From: Pseudaquabacterium pictum
GTDB lineage: Bacteria > Pseudomonadota > Gammaproteobacteria > Burkholderiales > Burkholderiaceae_C
DNA length: 64,000 nucleotides
Direction: 5' to 3'
Assembly (NCBI RefSeq): GCF_005403045.1
Contig: NZ_BJCL01000006.1
Span: 1-64,000 of the forward strand
In this document: in pieces, positions 44,948-54,561 of the stretch
Layout of the letters: each line of letters begins with the position of its first letter
Numbering within the stretch: position 1 is the first letter of the stretch
Position numbers and translations under genes: made by a program
The notes under the pieces: model-generated
What the model was told of the DNA's origin: nothing
The model's database searches: none
What the model saw: only the letters and a program-made list of their open reading frames with translations

Positions 44948-46468
44948 ATGAACGACACCACCCCCACCGCCGACGCCGGCGAAGTCAGCACCGCCTTGCC
45001 GGCCGCTGAGGCCCTGCCGCAGCGCTTCGAGACGCTCGCGCTCGACCCCAAACTGCTGCGCGCCGTCACCGAATCGGGCTACACGTCGATGACGCCGATC
45101 CAGGCCAAGGCCATCCCGCTGGTGCTGGCCGGGCGCGACGTGATGGGCGCTGCCCAGACCGGCACCGGCAAGACCGCCGCCTTCTCGCTGCCGCTGCTGC
45201 AGAAGATGATGAAGCACGAGACCGCATCGATGTCGCCGGCGCGGCATCCGGTGCGGGCGCTGGTGCTCACGCCCACCCGCGAACTGGCCGACCAGGTGGC
45301 CAACAACGTCAAGACCTACGCCAAGCACACCCAGTTGCGCAGCACCGTGGTCTTCGGCGGCATCGATATGAAGCCGCAGACGGCGGAGCTGAAGCGCGGC
45401 GTCGAGGTGCTGATCGCCACCCCGGGCCGCCTGCTCGACCACATTGAGGCCAAGAACTGCGTGCTCAACCAGGTCGAGTACGTGGTGCTCGACGAAGCCG
45501 ACCGCATGCTCGACATCGGCTTCCTGCCCGATCTGCAGCGCATCCTCAGCTACCTGCCCAAGGGCAACCGCCAGACGTTGCTGTTCTCGGCCACCTTCTC
45601 GCCCGAGATCAAGAAGCTGGCGCAGAGCTACCTGCAGGATCCGATCACCGTGGAAGTGGCGCGCGCCAATGCCACCGCCACCAATGTGGAGCAGCGTTTC
45701 TACAGCGTGGCCGAGGACGACAAGCGCGCCGTGGTGCGCCAGCTCATCAAGACCCGCGCGCTCACCCAGGCCATCATCTTCGTCAACAGCAAGCTGGGCG
45801 CCGCGCGCCTGGCGCGCAGCTTCGAGCGTGACGGCATGCGCACCCAGGCGCTGCATGGCGACAAGAGCCAGGACGAGCGCCTCAAGGCGCTGCAGGCCTT
45901 CAAGGCCGGCGAGGTGGACCTGCTGGTGGCCACCGATGTGGCCGCCCGCGGCCTCGACATCGCCGACTTGCCCGCCGTCTTCAACTTCGACGTGCCGTTC
46001 AACGCGGAAGACTACGTGCACCGCATCGGCCGCACCGGCCGCGCCGGCGCTTCGGGCCTGGCCGTCACCCTGGTCGACCGCGAGGACATGCGCCTGGTCG
46101 GCGACATCGAGCGGCTGATCAAGACCAAGATCGAGCTCGAGCCCTATGAGCTGGTGGACGACCGGCCGCGCCGCGCGCCCTACCGTGAACGCGAGCGCTT
46201 CGATGACCGCCCGGCGCGTGAGGACGATGCCCCGCCGGCACGCCAGGCCGAGCGTGTGCCGCGCGAGCCTGACCGCCCCCGCCGCAGTGCGCAGCCAAGC
46301 GGCGATCCGTTCTTCGAGAAGCCCTACGAGCCGTCGGTGCCCGATGGCGAGAAGCCGGCCTGGGAGCAGAAGGGCGCCGCGGCGCCGGCCCCGGTGCGTG
46401 GCCTGTCGCCCAACATCCGCAGCAAGCGCAAGGTCGCGTCGCTGCTGGGTGGCGGCAGCAAGGCCTGA
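44948..46468 (+). CDS. DEAD-box ATP-dependent RNA helicase (RhlE-like)
   Basis: A 506-residue RNA helicase. Motifs in order: Q motif around YTSMTPIQAKAIP, I AQTGTGKTAAF, Ia PTRELA, Ib ATPGRLLDH, II VLDEADRML, III FSATF, IV IFVNSK, V TDVAARGLDI and VI HRIGRTGRAG. The last ~120 residues are charged and Arg/Pro-rich (a likely RNA-binding tail), ending KRKVASLLGGGSK, which is common in Burkholderiales helicases. It would act in ribosome assembly or RNA decay. I chose ATG 44948; the frame is open more than 1.7 kb upstream but only as shadow of minus-strand genes. Confidence 0.93.
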   Translation: MNDTTPTADAGEVSTALPAAEALPQRFETLALDPKLLRAVTESGYTSMTPIQAKAIPLVLAGRDVMGAAQTGTGKTAAFSLPLLQKMMKHETASMSPARHPVRALVLTPTRELADQVANNVKTYAKHTQLRSTVVFGGIDMKPQTAELKRGVEVLIATPGRLLDHIEAKNCVLNQVEYVVLDEADRMLDIGFLPDLQRILSYLPKGNRQTLLFSATFSPEIKKLAQSYLQDPITVEVARANATATNVEQRFYSVAEDDKRAVVRQLIKTRALTQAIIFVNSKLGAARLARSFERDGMRTQALHGDKSQDERLKALQAFKAGEVDLLVATDVAARGLDIADLPAVFNFDVPFNAEDYVHRIGRTGRAGASGLAVTLVDREDMRLVGDIERLIKTKIELEPYELVDDRPRRAPYRERERFDDRPAREDDAPPARQAERVPREPDRPRRSAQPSGDPFFEKPYEPSVPDGEKPAWEQKGAAAPAPVRGLSPNIRSKRKVASLLGGGSKA

Positions 46469-46484
46469 TCGGCCAGCGCCCGCC

Positions 46485-47255
46485 TCAGCCAGCCAGCCAG
46501 CTGAAGACCGCCGGCAGCCGCCCACCCAGCACTGCGGTTCCTGCCGCGCGCCAGTCGGCCACGCTGCGGGTTTCGCAGCGCGCGCCGGGCAATGTCAGCC
46601 CGCTGGCCACCGCCAGCCGGGTGGTCGGCTGCAGGTGCTGCACCAGGGCGGCCAGCAGCGCATCGTTGCGGTAGGGCGTCTCGATGGCGATCTGCGTCTG
46701 CTGCTGGCGGCGGGACAGCGCCTCCAGGTCGCGGATGCGCGCCGCCCGCGCCGCCGGTTCCACCGGCAGGTAGCCCACGAAGGCGAAGCTCTGGCCGTTC
46801 AGGCCACTGGCGGCCAGCGCCAGCAGCAGCGAGGTGGGGCCCGACAGCGGCACCACCACCAGGCCCAGCGCATGCGCGGCCTGCACCAGGGCCGCGCCAG
46901 GGTCGGCCACAGCTGGCAGGCCAGCTTCCGACAGCAGCCCCACGTCATGCCCGGCCAGCGCCGGCGCCAGCAGCGGCCGCAGGTCGGGCGGTGCCGACGG
47001 TCTGCCGCCGCCCTTGGCCGGCCGCGGCAGCTCGGTGATCTGGATCTGCTGCAGCGGTTGCGCCAGCGGGACCAGCGCCTGCACCCGCTTGAGCAGGGCG
47101 CGCGTGGTCTTGGCGTTCTCGCACACCCAGTGGCCCAGCGCCGCGGCCTGGGCGATCACCGCCTGCGGCAGCACGGTGTCCAGCGGCACCTCGGTCTCGG
47201 TGCCCAGGTCCAGCGTGTTGGGCACCAGCAGCAGCCGGCCGGGCTGGACCGTCAT
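46485..47255 (-). CDS. SAM-dependent tetrapyrrole-methylase-fold protein, RsmI-like
   Basis: A 256-residue protein of the RsmI/CbiF fold. LLLVPNTLDLG begins it, VGLLSEAGLPAVADPGAALVQAAHALG is the characteristic GxPxxxDPG SAM-site block, VVPLSGPTSLLLALAASGLNGQSFAFVGYLP follows and IAIETPYRNDALLAAL is diagnostic for the RsmI group. RsmI methylates the 2'-O of C1402 in 16S rRNA. Beta-proteobacteria often carry a second paralogue beside maf, and this shorter form may be that one, so I leave the symbol empty. Its ATG overlaps the maf stop (ATGA). Confidence 0.82.
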   Translation of the reverse strand: MTVQPGRLLLVPNTLDLGTETEVPLDTVLPQAVIAQAAALGHWVCENAKTTRALLKRVQALVPLAQPLQQIQITELPRPAKGGGRPSAPPDLRPLLAPALAGHDVGLLSEAGLPAVADPGAALVQAAHALGLVVVPLSGPTSLLLALAASGLNGQSFAFVGYLPVEPAARAARIRDLEALSRRQQQTQIAIETPYRNDALLAALVQHLQPTTRLAVASGLTLPGARCETRSVADWRAAGTAVLGGRLPAVFSWLAG

Positions 47256-47878
47256 GCGGGCACCACCAGCGGGTCGATGCCGGCCAGGCGCAGCAGGGCG
47301 CAGGTGCGGATCAGCGGCAGGCCCACCAGCGCGGTCGGGTCGTCGCTGTCGATGCGTTCCAGCAAGGCGATGCCCAGGGTCTCGCACTTGGCGCTGCCGG
47401 CGCAGTCGTAGGGCTGCTCCAGCCGCAGGTAGTGCTCGATCTCGGCATCGGCCAAGGCGCGGAAGGTCACCGCCACCTGCGCCAGCAGGCCCTGGGCGAA
47501 GCCGGTGTCCGACCGCACGACCGCCACCGCCGTGTGGAACACCACCTGCCGTCCGCGCATGGCCTGCAACTGGGCCACCGCGCGGTCGTGGCGGCCGGGC
47601 TTGCCGATCGGCTGGCCGTCCAGGTCGGCCACCTGGTCGGCGCCGATCACCACCGCGCCGGGGTGGCGCGATGCCACGTCCTTCGCTTTCTCCAGCGCCA
47701 GCCGCTGCGCCAGCTGTGCGGGCGCTTCGCCCATGCGCGGTGTCTCGTCGACGCGGGGCGCGTCCACGCTGAAATCCAGCCGCAGGCGGGCCAGCAGCTC
47801 GCGCCGGTACGGCGAGGTGGAGCCCAGCACCAGCGGCAGGCGCCGGGGTGCCAGGCCGGCAGGCGGGGGCATGGTCAT
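47252..47878 (-). CDS. Maf-family nucleotide pyrophosphatase (YceF type)
   Basis: A 208-residue Maf protein. The signature LVLGSTSPYRRELL starts it; DETPR, GADQVADLDGQPIGKP and the C-terminal YDCAGSAKCETLGIALLERID are conserved. Maf proteins hydrolyse non-canonical or modified nucleotides to monophosphates. The DCAGSAKCE segment and the position beside yceD/rpmF suggest the YceF subgroup, which acts on 7-methyl-GTP in E. coli. It is divergent from yceD with a 50-base gap. Confidence 0.9.
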   Translation of the reverse strand: MTMPPPAGLAPRRLPLVLGSTSPYRRELLARLRLDFSVDAPRVDETPRMGEAPAQLAQRLALEKAKDVASRHPGAVVIGADQVADLDGQPIGKPGRHDRAVAQLQAMRGRQVVFHTAVAVVRSDTGFAQGLLAQVAVTFRALADAEIEHYLRLEQPYDCAGSAKCETLGIALLERIDSDDPTALVGLPLIRTCALLRLAGIDPLVVPA

Positions 47879-47885
47879 GAACCGG

Positions 47886-47891
47886 ATTCTC
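47886..47891 (-). promoter_or_regulatory. possible -10 element for maf
   Basis: On the minus strand this is GAGAAT, 7 bases before the maf ATG. This would give a leaderless or nearly leaderless transcript. The match is 4 of 6 and no -35 is seen. Confidence 0.25.
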
Positions 47892-47916
47892 CCCGGAATC
47901 TCCAGTGGCGCCCCCG

Positions 47917-47922
47917 TACACT
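47917..47922 (+). promoter_or_regulatory. possible -10 element for yceD
   Basis: TACACT (4 of 6 matches) ends 6 bases before the ATG at 47929, with no ribosome-binding site visible. It is another candidate for a near-leaderless start. Confidence 0.25.
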
Positions 47923-47928
47923 GGCCGG

Positions 47929-48486
47929 ATGAAACGTCCCCATGATGCGCTGCGGCTGGATGTGTCGGCCTTCATCGCCGACGCCGCGACGCTGGATGGC
48001 CAGTGGCCGGGCGCTGACCTGACGCGCCTGGCCGAGCTGCAGACCCCGCCGCAAGACACCGCGTTGCCACCCGTCGCCTGGCGGGCCTGGGGCGTGCGCG
48101 TGCCGGTCACGGGCGGCGAGGCCGAGCTGTGGCTGCATCTGCAGGCCAGCGCACCGGTCTGGCTGACCTGCCAGCGCTGTCTGCAGCCGTTCACCGTGCC
48201 GCTGGCCATCGACCGCCGCCTGCGCTTCGTGCGTGGCGAGGCCGCAGCCGAGGCGCTGGATGCCGAGATCGAGGACGACGTGCTGGCGCTGAGCAAGGCG
48301 CTCGACCTGCGTGAACTGGTCGAGGATGAACTGCTGCTGGACCTGCCCATCGTGCCGCGGCACGACGTCTGCCCGCAGCCCTTGCCGGTGCCGCTGGGCG
48401 AGGCGCCTGCGCCCGACGACGTGCCCGAGCGCGAGAACCCGTTCGCCGCACTGCAGCGGTTGAAATCCTCCACGTCAGGCGGCTGA
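47929..48486 (+). CDS. yceD: DUF177 protein (YceD), 23S rRNA accumulation factor
   Basis: A 185-residue protein of the DUF177 family. The conserved block VWLTCQRCLQPFTVPL carries the CxxC pair; a later LVEDELLLDLPIVPRHDVCP carries a further Cys, which together may bind metal. E. coli YceD promotes 23S rRNA accumulation. It is upstream of rpmF as in most proteobacteria. The start MKRPHDALRLDVSAF at ATG 47929 fits the family. Confidence 0.9.
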   Translation: MKRPHDALRLDVSAFIADAATLDGQWPGADLTRLAELQTPPQDTALPPVAWRAWGVRVPVTGGEAELWLHLQASAPVWLTCQRCLQPFTVPLAIDRRLRFVRGEAAAEALDAEIEDDVLALSKALDLRELVEDELLLDLPIVPRHDVCPQPLPVPLGEAPAPDDVPERENPFAALQRLKSSTSGG

Positions 48487-48516
48487 GCGCGCTGGTGTCT
48501 GCGGGTTCGGGAGGAA

Positions 48517-48525
48517 TGCTATACT
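48517..48525 (+). promoter_or_regulatory. extended -10 promoter for rpmF
   Basis: TGCTATACT is an extended -10 (TG, one base, TATACT). It lies 31 bases after the yceD stop and about 97 bases before the rpmF start. The -35 region is weak, as expected when TG is present. It would give rpmF its own transcript as well as read-through from yceD. Confidence 0.6.
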
Positions 48526-48621
48526 CGCGGGCTTTTCGCATGGCGCCTCGGGTTGCCCTGCACCCCACATGCCACCCGTGCAGGCCGCGCCGCCAGCCAC
48601 GCCCGAATCAGGAGAATCCCC

Positions 48622-48804
48622 ATGGCCGTTCAACAGAACAAGAAGTCGCCCTCGAAGCGCGGCATGCACCGCTCGCACAACGCCCTGGTGACCCCGGGCA
48701 CGGCGATCGAGCCCACCACCGGCGAAGTGCATCTGCGCCACCACATCAGCCCCACCGGTTTCTACCGCGGCCGCAAGGTGCTCAAGAGCAAGGCCGACGC
48801 CTGA
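48622..48804 (+). CDS. rpmF: 50S ribosomal protein L32
   Basis: A 60-residue protein beginning [19 protein letters not shown] and ending [15 protein letters not shown], the complete bacterial L32 form without zinc-binding cysteines. A strong AGGAG at 48610-48614 precedes the ATG by 7 bases. It is followed by an intrinsic terminator. L32 is part of the large ribosomal subunit. Very secure. Confidence 0.98.
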   Translation: MAVQQNKKSPSKRGMHRSHNALVTPGTAIEPTTGEVHLRHHISPTGFYRGRKVLKSKADA

Positions 48805-48881
48805 TCTGGCTGTCCGGCGGGCGGGTCCGTGCCATGTGCCGGCCACCCGCTGCGGTTCCGCCCCATGTTGCTGATGTGCCC

Positions 48882-48914
48882 AACCCGGCTCCGCCTGCTG
48901 CGAGGCCGGGTTTT
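48882..48914 (+). terminator. intrinsic terminator after rpmF
   Basis: AACCCGGC (48882-48889) pairs exactly with GCCGGGTT (48905-48912), and the T run reaches 48914. It lies 78 bases after the rpmF stop and before plsX, so plsX needs read-through or its own promoter. Confidence 0.75.
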
Positions 48915-49063
48915 GTCATTGGTCGGGCGCTTGGCTGCCCATCGGGCCTGCCCGGCTTGCGTGCCGGGCGCGCATCCCCTACCGTCGTCGGGCTGATGCC
49001 CCGTCGCCGCCTGCCGAACGCCTGACCGGCCCTGTTGCCGTCCCCGCCTTGCCCACGTCCTTG

Positions 49064-50179
49064 ATGCATTCCGCCCTGCAGCCGCTGGCCCGTGTCCGCG
49101 TTGCCGTCGACTGCATGGGCGGCGACCATGGCCCGTCGGTCACCCTGCCGGCCTGCAAGACCTTCCTCGACGCCCATCCCCAGGCCGACCTCGTGCTGGT
49201 GGGCACGGCCGAGGCCCTGGCGCCGGCCCGCGGCTGGCCGCGCACCACGCTGGTTGCGGCCACCGAGGTGGTGGCCATGGACGACGCGGTGGAGGTGGCG
49301 CTGCGCAAGAAGCGCGATTCATCGATGCGCGTGGCCATCGCCCAGCTCAAGCCGGGTGAGGGCGGGCGGGCGGCCGCGGACGTGTGTGTCTCGGCCGGCA
49401 ACACCGGCGCGCTGATGGCGCTGGCCCGCTACGTGCTGAAGACCTTCGACGGCATCGACCGCCCCGCCATTGCCGCGCTGCTGCCCAATCAGAAGGGCGG
49501 CTTCACCAAGGTGCTCGACCTCGGCGCCAACGTCGACTGCAGCGCCGAGCACCTGCTGCAGTTCGCGGTGATGGGCAGCGCCCTGGTCAGCGCCCTGGAC
49601 GGCAACGATGAGCCCAGTGTCGGCCTGCTGAACATCGGCGAGGAGACGATCAAGGGCAGCGAGGTGATCAAGCGCGCCGGCGAGCTGCTGCGCGATGCCG
49701 GCGCCGCCGGCCAGATCAATTTCCACGGCAACGTCGAAGGCAACGACATCTTCAAGGGCACGACCGACCTGGTGGTCTGCGACGGTTTCGTCGGCAACGT
49801 CGCGCTCAAGACCAGCGAAGGTCTGGCCGGCATGCTGGGCCAGATCATCAAGGATGAGTTCACCCGCACGCCGCTGAGCAAGCTGGCGGCGCTGGTGGCC
49901 ATGCCGGTGCTCAACCGCTTCAAGGCCCGGCTGGACCACCGCCGCTACAGCGGCGGCGCGCTGCTGGGCCTGCGCGGCCTGGTGTTCAAGGCGCATGGCT
50001 CGTCCGATGCCTTCGCCTTCGAGCGGGCGCTGGCCCGGGCTTATGATGCGGCCCGCAATCGCCTGCTTGACCGGGTGCACGACCGCATCCGCAACACGCT
50101 GGCGGGCGCCGCCGGTGCGTCGGGTGAGCTCGACATCACACTGACGGTCGCCGCCCAGCCGCCTGCCAAAGCCGCATGA
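49064..50179 (+). CDS. plsX: phosphate acyltransferase PlsX
   Basis: A 371-residue protein that makes acyl-phosphate from acyl-ACP for phospholipid synthesis. The start region [19 protein letters not shown] is the standard PlsX N terminus. [37 protein letters not shown] and [20 protein letters not shown] are conserved family blocks. ATG 49064 (MHSALQPL) is preferred; TTG 49049 is the alternative longer start. Its stop overlaps the fabH ATG. The 259-base gap before it contains the rpmF terminator and no visible -10. Confidence 0.96.
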   Translation: MHSALQPLARVRVAVDCMGGDHGPSVTLPACKTFLDAHPQADLVLVGTAEALAPARGWPRTTLVAATEVVAMDDAVEVALRKKRDSSMRVAIAQLKPGEGGRAAADVCVSAGNTGALMALARYVLKTFDGIDRPAIAALLPNQKGGFTKVLDLGANVDCSAEHLLQFAVMGSALVSALDGNDEPSVGLLNIGEETIKGSEVIKRAGELLRDAGAAGQINFHGNVEGNDIFKGTTDLVVCDGFVGNVALKTSEGLAGMLGQIIKDEFTRTPLSKLAALVAMPVLNRFKARLDHRRYSGGALLGLRGLVFKAHGSSDAFAFERALARAYDAARNRLLDRVHDRIRNTLAGAAGASGELDITLTVAAQPPAKAA

Positions 50180-51198
50180 ACCCCAGCCCCGCGCCTTCCT
50201 TCGCGCCTGCCGCCCCCGGCCTGCCCCGCTACACCCGCATCGCCGGCACCGGCAGCATGCTGCCGGTGCGGCGCCTGAGCAATGCCGACCTGGCCGCCGA
50301 ACTGGCCCAGCGCGGCGTCGAGACCAGCGACGACTGGATCATCGAGCGCACTGGCATCCGCGCCCGCCATTTCGTCGATGCCGACACCCATGCCAGCGAT
50401 CTGGCCGTGGGCGCCGCCCGCCATGCCATCGAGGCCGCCGGCTGTCAGCCGGCCGACATCGACCTGATCATCCTGGCCACGTCCACGCCCGACATGGTGT
50501 TCCCGTCGACGGCCTGCATCGTGCAGAACAAGCTGGGCATCGTCGGCTGCCCGGCCTTCGATGTGCAGGCGGTGTGCTCGGGCTTCGTCTACGCGTTGAC
50601 GATGGCGGATTCCCTCATCCGCACCGGCACCGCCCGCCGTGCGCTGGTGATCGGCGCCGAGGTGTTCTCGCGCATCCTCGACTTCAACGACCGCGGCACC
50701 TGCGTGCTGTTCGGCGACGGCGCCGGCGCCGTGGTGCTGGAGGCCAGCGACACTCCCGGCATCCTGGCCACCGATCTGCATGCCGACGGCCGCCATGTCG
50801 GCATCCTGTGCGTGCCGGGCACGGTGTCCGGCGGCCAGGTGCTCGGTGACCCGCTGCTGAAGATGGACGGCCAGGCGGTGTTCAAGCTGGCCGTGGGCGT
50901 GCTGGAGCAGTCGGCCCGCGCCACGCTGGAGAAGGCCGGCCGGCAGGAATCCGACATCGACTGGCTGATCCCTCATCAGGCCAACATCCGCATCATGCAG
51001 GGCACGGCCAAGCGGCTGAAGCTCTCGCTCGACAAGCTGGTCGTCACCGTCGACCAGCATGGCAACACCTCGGCCGCGTCCATCCCGCTGGCGCTGGACA
51101 CCGCCGTGCGCAGCGGCCGCATCCAGCGCGGCGACACGCTGATGCTCGAAGGCGTGGGCGGCGGCTTCACCTGGGGCGCCGTTCTGCTCGATTACTGA
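50176..51198 (+). CDS. fabH: 3-oxoacyl-ACP synthase III
   Basis: A 340-residue beta-ketoacyl-ACP synthase III that condenses acetyl-CoA with malonyl-ACP to start fatty acid synthesis. The Cys-His-Asn triad is visible: C134 in [11 protein letters not shown]267 in PHQANIRIM and N297 in [21 protein letters not shown] is the standard C terminus. Overlap with plsX (ATGA) suggests coupling. N-terminal residues 1-17 are a Pro-rich extension. Confidence 0.97.
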   Translation: MNPSPAPSFAPAAPGLPRYTRIAGTGSMLPVRRLSNADLAAELAQRGVETSDDWIIERTGIRARHFVDADTHASDLAVGAARHAIEAAGCQPADIDLIILATSTPDMVFPSTACIVQNKLGIVGCPAFDVQAVCSGFVYALTMADSLIRTGTARRALVIGAEVFSRILDFNDRGTCVLFGDGAGAVVLEASDTPGILATDLHADGRHVGILCVPGTVSGGQVLGDPLLKMDGQAVFKLAVGVLEQSARATLEKAGRQESDIDWLIPHQANIRIMQGTAKRLKLSLDKLVVTVDQHGNTSAASIPLALDTAVRSGRIQRGDTLMLEGVGGGFTWGAVLLDY

Positions 51199-51259
51199 GC
51201 GCGCCGGCCCGCTGTTTCCTCACACGTCCGACCACCTCCCGCCAGGAGCAATCCGCACG

Positions 51260-52198
51260 ATGACTTCGTTCGCCTTCGTCTTTCCCGGCCAGGGCTCGCA
51301 AGCCGTGGGCATGCTCGATGCCTGGGGCGACCACCCGGCCGTGCGCGCCACGCTGGAAGAGGCCTCGGCCGCGCTGGGTGAAGACATTGCCCAACTGATG
51401 GCCGCAGGCCCCAAGGAACAACTGGACCTGACCACCAACACCCAGCCGGTGATGTTGACCGCGGCCATCGCCGCCTGGCGCGCCTGGCTGGCCGAGGGCG
51501 GTGCCCAGCCGGTGGCCGTGGCCGGCCATTCGCTGGGCGAGTACAGCGCCCTGGTGGCCGCCGGCGCGCTGACGCTGGCCGATGCGCTGCCGCTGGTGCG
51601 CTTGCGCGCCCAGGCCATGCAGCAGGCCGTGCCGGTGGGGCAGGGCGCCATGGCCGCCATCCTGGGGCTGGACGCCGCCGCCGTGGTCGAGGGCTGCACC
51701 CAGGCCGCCGCCGCCACGGGCGAGGTGGTGTCGGCCGCCAACTTCAATGATCCCAAGCAGACCGTCATCTCCGGCAGCCAGGCCGGCGTGGCCAAGGCCT
51801 GCGAGCTGCTGAAGGCAGCCGGTGCCAAGCGGGCGCTGCCGCTGGCCGTCTCGGCGCCGTTCCATTGCGCGCTGATGCAGCCGGCTGCCGAGACCCTGCG
51901 TGCCCGGCTGGTGGATGTGGCGCTGCAGAGCCCGCGCATCCCGGTGGTCAACAACATCGACGTGGCCGCGCCCGCCGAACCTGACGCGATCCGCGAAGCG
52001 CTGTACCGCCAGGCTTCGGGCCCGGTGCGCTGGGTGGAGGTGGTGCAGGCGCTGAAGGCCCGCGGCGCCACCCACATCGTCGAGTGCGGTCCCGGCAAGG
52101 TGCTGGCCGGCATGGTCAAGCGCATCGATGCCGAGCTGGTCAGCGGCGCCATCTTCGACCCGGCCTCGCTGGCCGAGACCCGGGGGCTGCTGGCATGA
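51260..52198 (+). CDS. fabD: malonyl-CoA:ACP transacylase
   Basis: A 312-residue acyltransferase that loads malonate onto ACP. The nucleophile is S91 in AGHSLGEYSA and its base is H202 in APFHCALM; FVFPGQGSQAVGM is the usual start. AGGAG at 51244-51248 precedes the ATG by 11 bases. The stop overlaps the fabG start (ATGA at 52195-52198). Confidence 0.97.
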   Translation: MTSFAFVFPGQGSQAVGMLDAWGDHPAVRATLEEASAALGEDIAQLMAAGPKEQLDLTTNTQPVMLTAAIAAWRAWLAEGGAQPVAVAGHSLGEYSALVAAGALTLADALPLVRLRAQAMQQAVPVGQGAMAAILGLDAAAVVEGCTQAAAATGEVVSAANFNDPKQTVISGSQAGVAKACELLKAAGAKRALPLAVSAPFHCALMQPAAETLRARLVDVALQSPRIPVVNNIDVAAPAEPDAIREALYRQASGPVRWVEVVQALKARGATHIVECGPGKVLAGMVKRIDAELVSGAIFDPASLAETRGLLA

Positions 52199-52932
52199 GC
52201 ACCACCAGGCAGGTTGCGCTGGTCACCGGTGCCTCGCGCGGCATCGGCCGGGCGATTGCCGCCACGCTGGCGGCGCAGGGTTGCACCGTCATCGGCACCG
52301 CCACCACCGATGCCGGCGCCGCCGCCGTCACCGAGGCGCTGGCAGCCCATGGCGGCCGCGGCCTGCGGCTGGACGTGAACGACGCCGCCGCCGTCGATGC
52401 CGCCATCGAGGCCATCGTCCAGGCCGATGGCGGCCTGCAGGTGCTGGTCAACAACGCCGGCATCACCCGCGACACCCTGGCCATGCGCATGAAGGATGCC
52501 GACTGGGACGCGGTGATCGACACCAACCTGAAGGCGGTGTTCCGCTGCAGCCGCGCGGTGCTGCGCCCGATGATGAAGCAGCGGCATGGCCGCATCATCA
52601 ACATCACCTCGGTGGTGGGCGCCAGCGGCAATGCCGGCCAGGCCAACTATGCGGCTGCCAAAGCAGGTGTGGCCGGCATGACCCGGGCGCTGGCGCGCGA
52701 GCTGGGCAGCCGCAACATCACGGTCAACTGCATCGCCCCCGGCTTCATCGCCACCGACATGACGGCCGAGCTGCCCGAGGCCCAGAAGGCCGCGCTGCTC
52801 GGCCAGATCCCGCTGGGCCGGCTGGGCACGCCCGAGGAGATCGCCCATGCGGTGGCCTTCCTCGCCAGCCCGCTGGCCGGCTACATCACCGGCACCGAGC
52901 TGCATGTCAACGGCGGCATGTACATGGGCTGA
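52195..52932 (+). CDS. fabG: 3-oxoacyl-ACP reductase
   Basis: A 245-residue short-chain dehydrogenase that reduces beta-ketoacyl-ACP with NADPH. Cofactor site TGASRGIGRA at 11-20; NNAG at 86-89; active site S139, Y152 and K156 (SGNAGQANYAAAKAG); N111 completes the tetrad. Length and position between fabD and acpP are standard. Confidence 0.97.
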   Translation: MSTTRQVALVTGASRGIGRAIAATLAAQGCTVIGTATTDAGAAAVTEALAAHGGRGLRLDVNDAAAVDAAIEAIVQADGGLQVLVNNAGITRDTLAMRMKDADWDAVIDTNLKAVFRCSRAVLRPMMKQRHGRIINITSVVGASGNAGQANYAAAKAGVAGMTRALARELGSRNITVNCIAPGFIATDMTAELPEAQKAALLGQIPLGRLGTPEEIAHAVAFLASPLAGYITGTELHVNGGMYMG

Positions 52933-53286
<354 letters not shown>

Positions 53287-53298
53287 TCTGCTGCTGAC

Positions 53299-54543
53299 AT
53301 GACCCGTCGTCGCGTCGTCATCACCGGCCTGGGCCTGATCAGCCCGGTGGGCAACACCGTGGCCGAAGGCTGGACCAACCTGCTGGCTGGCCGTTCAGGC
53401 ATCGACAACGTCACCCGTTTCGATGCCTCGGGGCTGTCCTGCCGGTTCGCCGGCGAGGTCAAGGGCTTCAATGTCGAGGATTACATCCCCGGCAAGGAGG
53501 CCCGCCACATGGACACCTTCATCCACTACGGCATGGCGGCGGCCATCCAGGCGGTGCAGGACGCCGGCCTGCCCACCGGCGACGCGCTGAACGAGGAGCA
53601 GGCCGAGCGCATCGGCTGCCTGGTCGGCTCGGGCATCGGTGGCCTGCCGATGATCGAGCAGACGCAGATTGAGTACGCCGCCCGCGGCGCACGCCGCATC
53701 TCGCCGTTCTTCGTGCCCGCCTCGATCATCAACATGATCTCGGGCCACATCTCGATCAAGTACGGCTTCACCGGCCCCAACCTGTCGATCGTGACGGCCT
53801 GCACCACCGGCCTGCATGCCATCGGCGAGGCCGGCCGGCTGATCGAGTACGGCGATGCCGACGTGATGGTGGCCGGCGGTGCCGAAAGCACCGTCTCGCC
53901 GCTGGGCATCGGCGGCTTTGCCGCGGCGCGCGCGCTGTCCACCCGCAACGACGATCCCAAGACCGCCAGCCGGCCCTGGGACAAGGACCGCGACGGCTTC
54001 GTGCTGGGCGAGGGCGCCGGCGTGCTGGTGCTCGAGGAGTACGAACACGCCAAGAAGCGCGGCGCCAGGATCTATGCCGAGCTGGCCGGCTTTGGCATGG
54101 GTGCCGACGCGTTCCACATGACGGCGCCCAACGTCGACGGCCCCAAGCGCGCCATGCGCGCCGCGCTGCGCAACGCCGGCCTGAACGCCGATGCGGTGCA
54201 GTACCTGAACGCGCATGGCACATCCACGCCGCTGGGTGACCTGAACGAGACCAACGCGATCAAGCTGGCCTTTGGCGACCATGCAAAGCAGCTGGTGGTC
54301 AATTCCACCAAGTCGATGACCGGCCACCTGCTGGGTGGCGCTGGTGGCGTCGAGACGGTGTTCACCACGCTGGCGGTGCACCACCAGGTCTCGCCGCCCA
54401 CGATCAACATCTTCAACCAGGATCCGGAATGCGACCTGGACTACTGCGCCAACACCGCGCGGGAGATGAAGATCGACGTGGCGGTGAAGAACAACTTCGG
54501 CTTCGGCGGCACCAACGGCACGCTGGTCCTGCGCCGCGTGTGA
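53299..54543 (+). CDS. fabF: 3-oxoacyl-ACP synthase II
   Basis: A 414-residue elongating ketosynthase. The catalytic Cys is C168 in IVTACTTGLHAIG; the two histidines are in NAHGTSTPLGD and STKSMTGHLLGGAGG. NNFGFGGTNGTLVLRR is the usual C terminus. It extends acyl-ACP and is important for cis-vaccenate formation. Normal length. Confidence 0.98.
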   Translation: MTRRRVVITGLGLISPVGNTVAEGWTNLLAGRSGIDNVTRFDASGLSCRFAGEVKGFNVEDYIPGKEARHMDTFIHYGMAAAIQAVQDAGLPTGDALNEEQAERIGCLVGSGIGGLPMIEQTQIEYAARGARRISPFFVPASIINMISGHISIKYGFTGPNLSIVTACTTGLHAIGEAGRLIEYGDADVMVAGGAESTVSPLGIGGFAAARALSTRNDDPKTASRPWDKDRDGFVLGEGAGVLVLEEYEHAKKRGARIYAELAGFGMGADAFHMTAPNVDGPKRAMRAALRNAGLNADAVQYLNAHGTSTPLGDLNETNAIKLAFGDHAKQLVVNSTKSMTGHLLGGAGGVETVFTTLAVHHQVSPPTINIFNQDPECDLDYCANTAREMKIDVAVKNNFGFGGTNGTLVLRRV

Positions 54544-54561
54544 GCGCCGACGGCAACGCGC

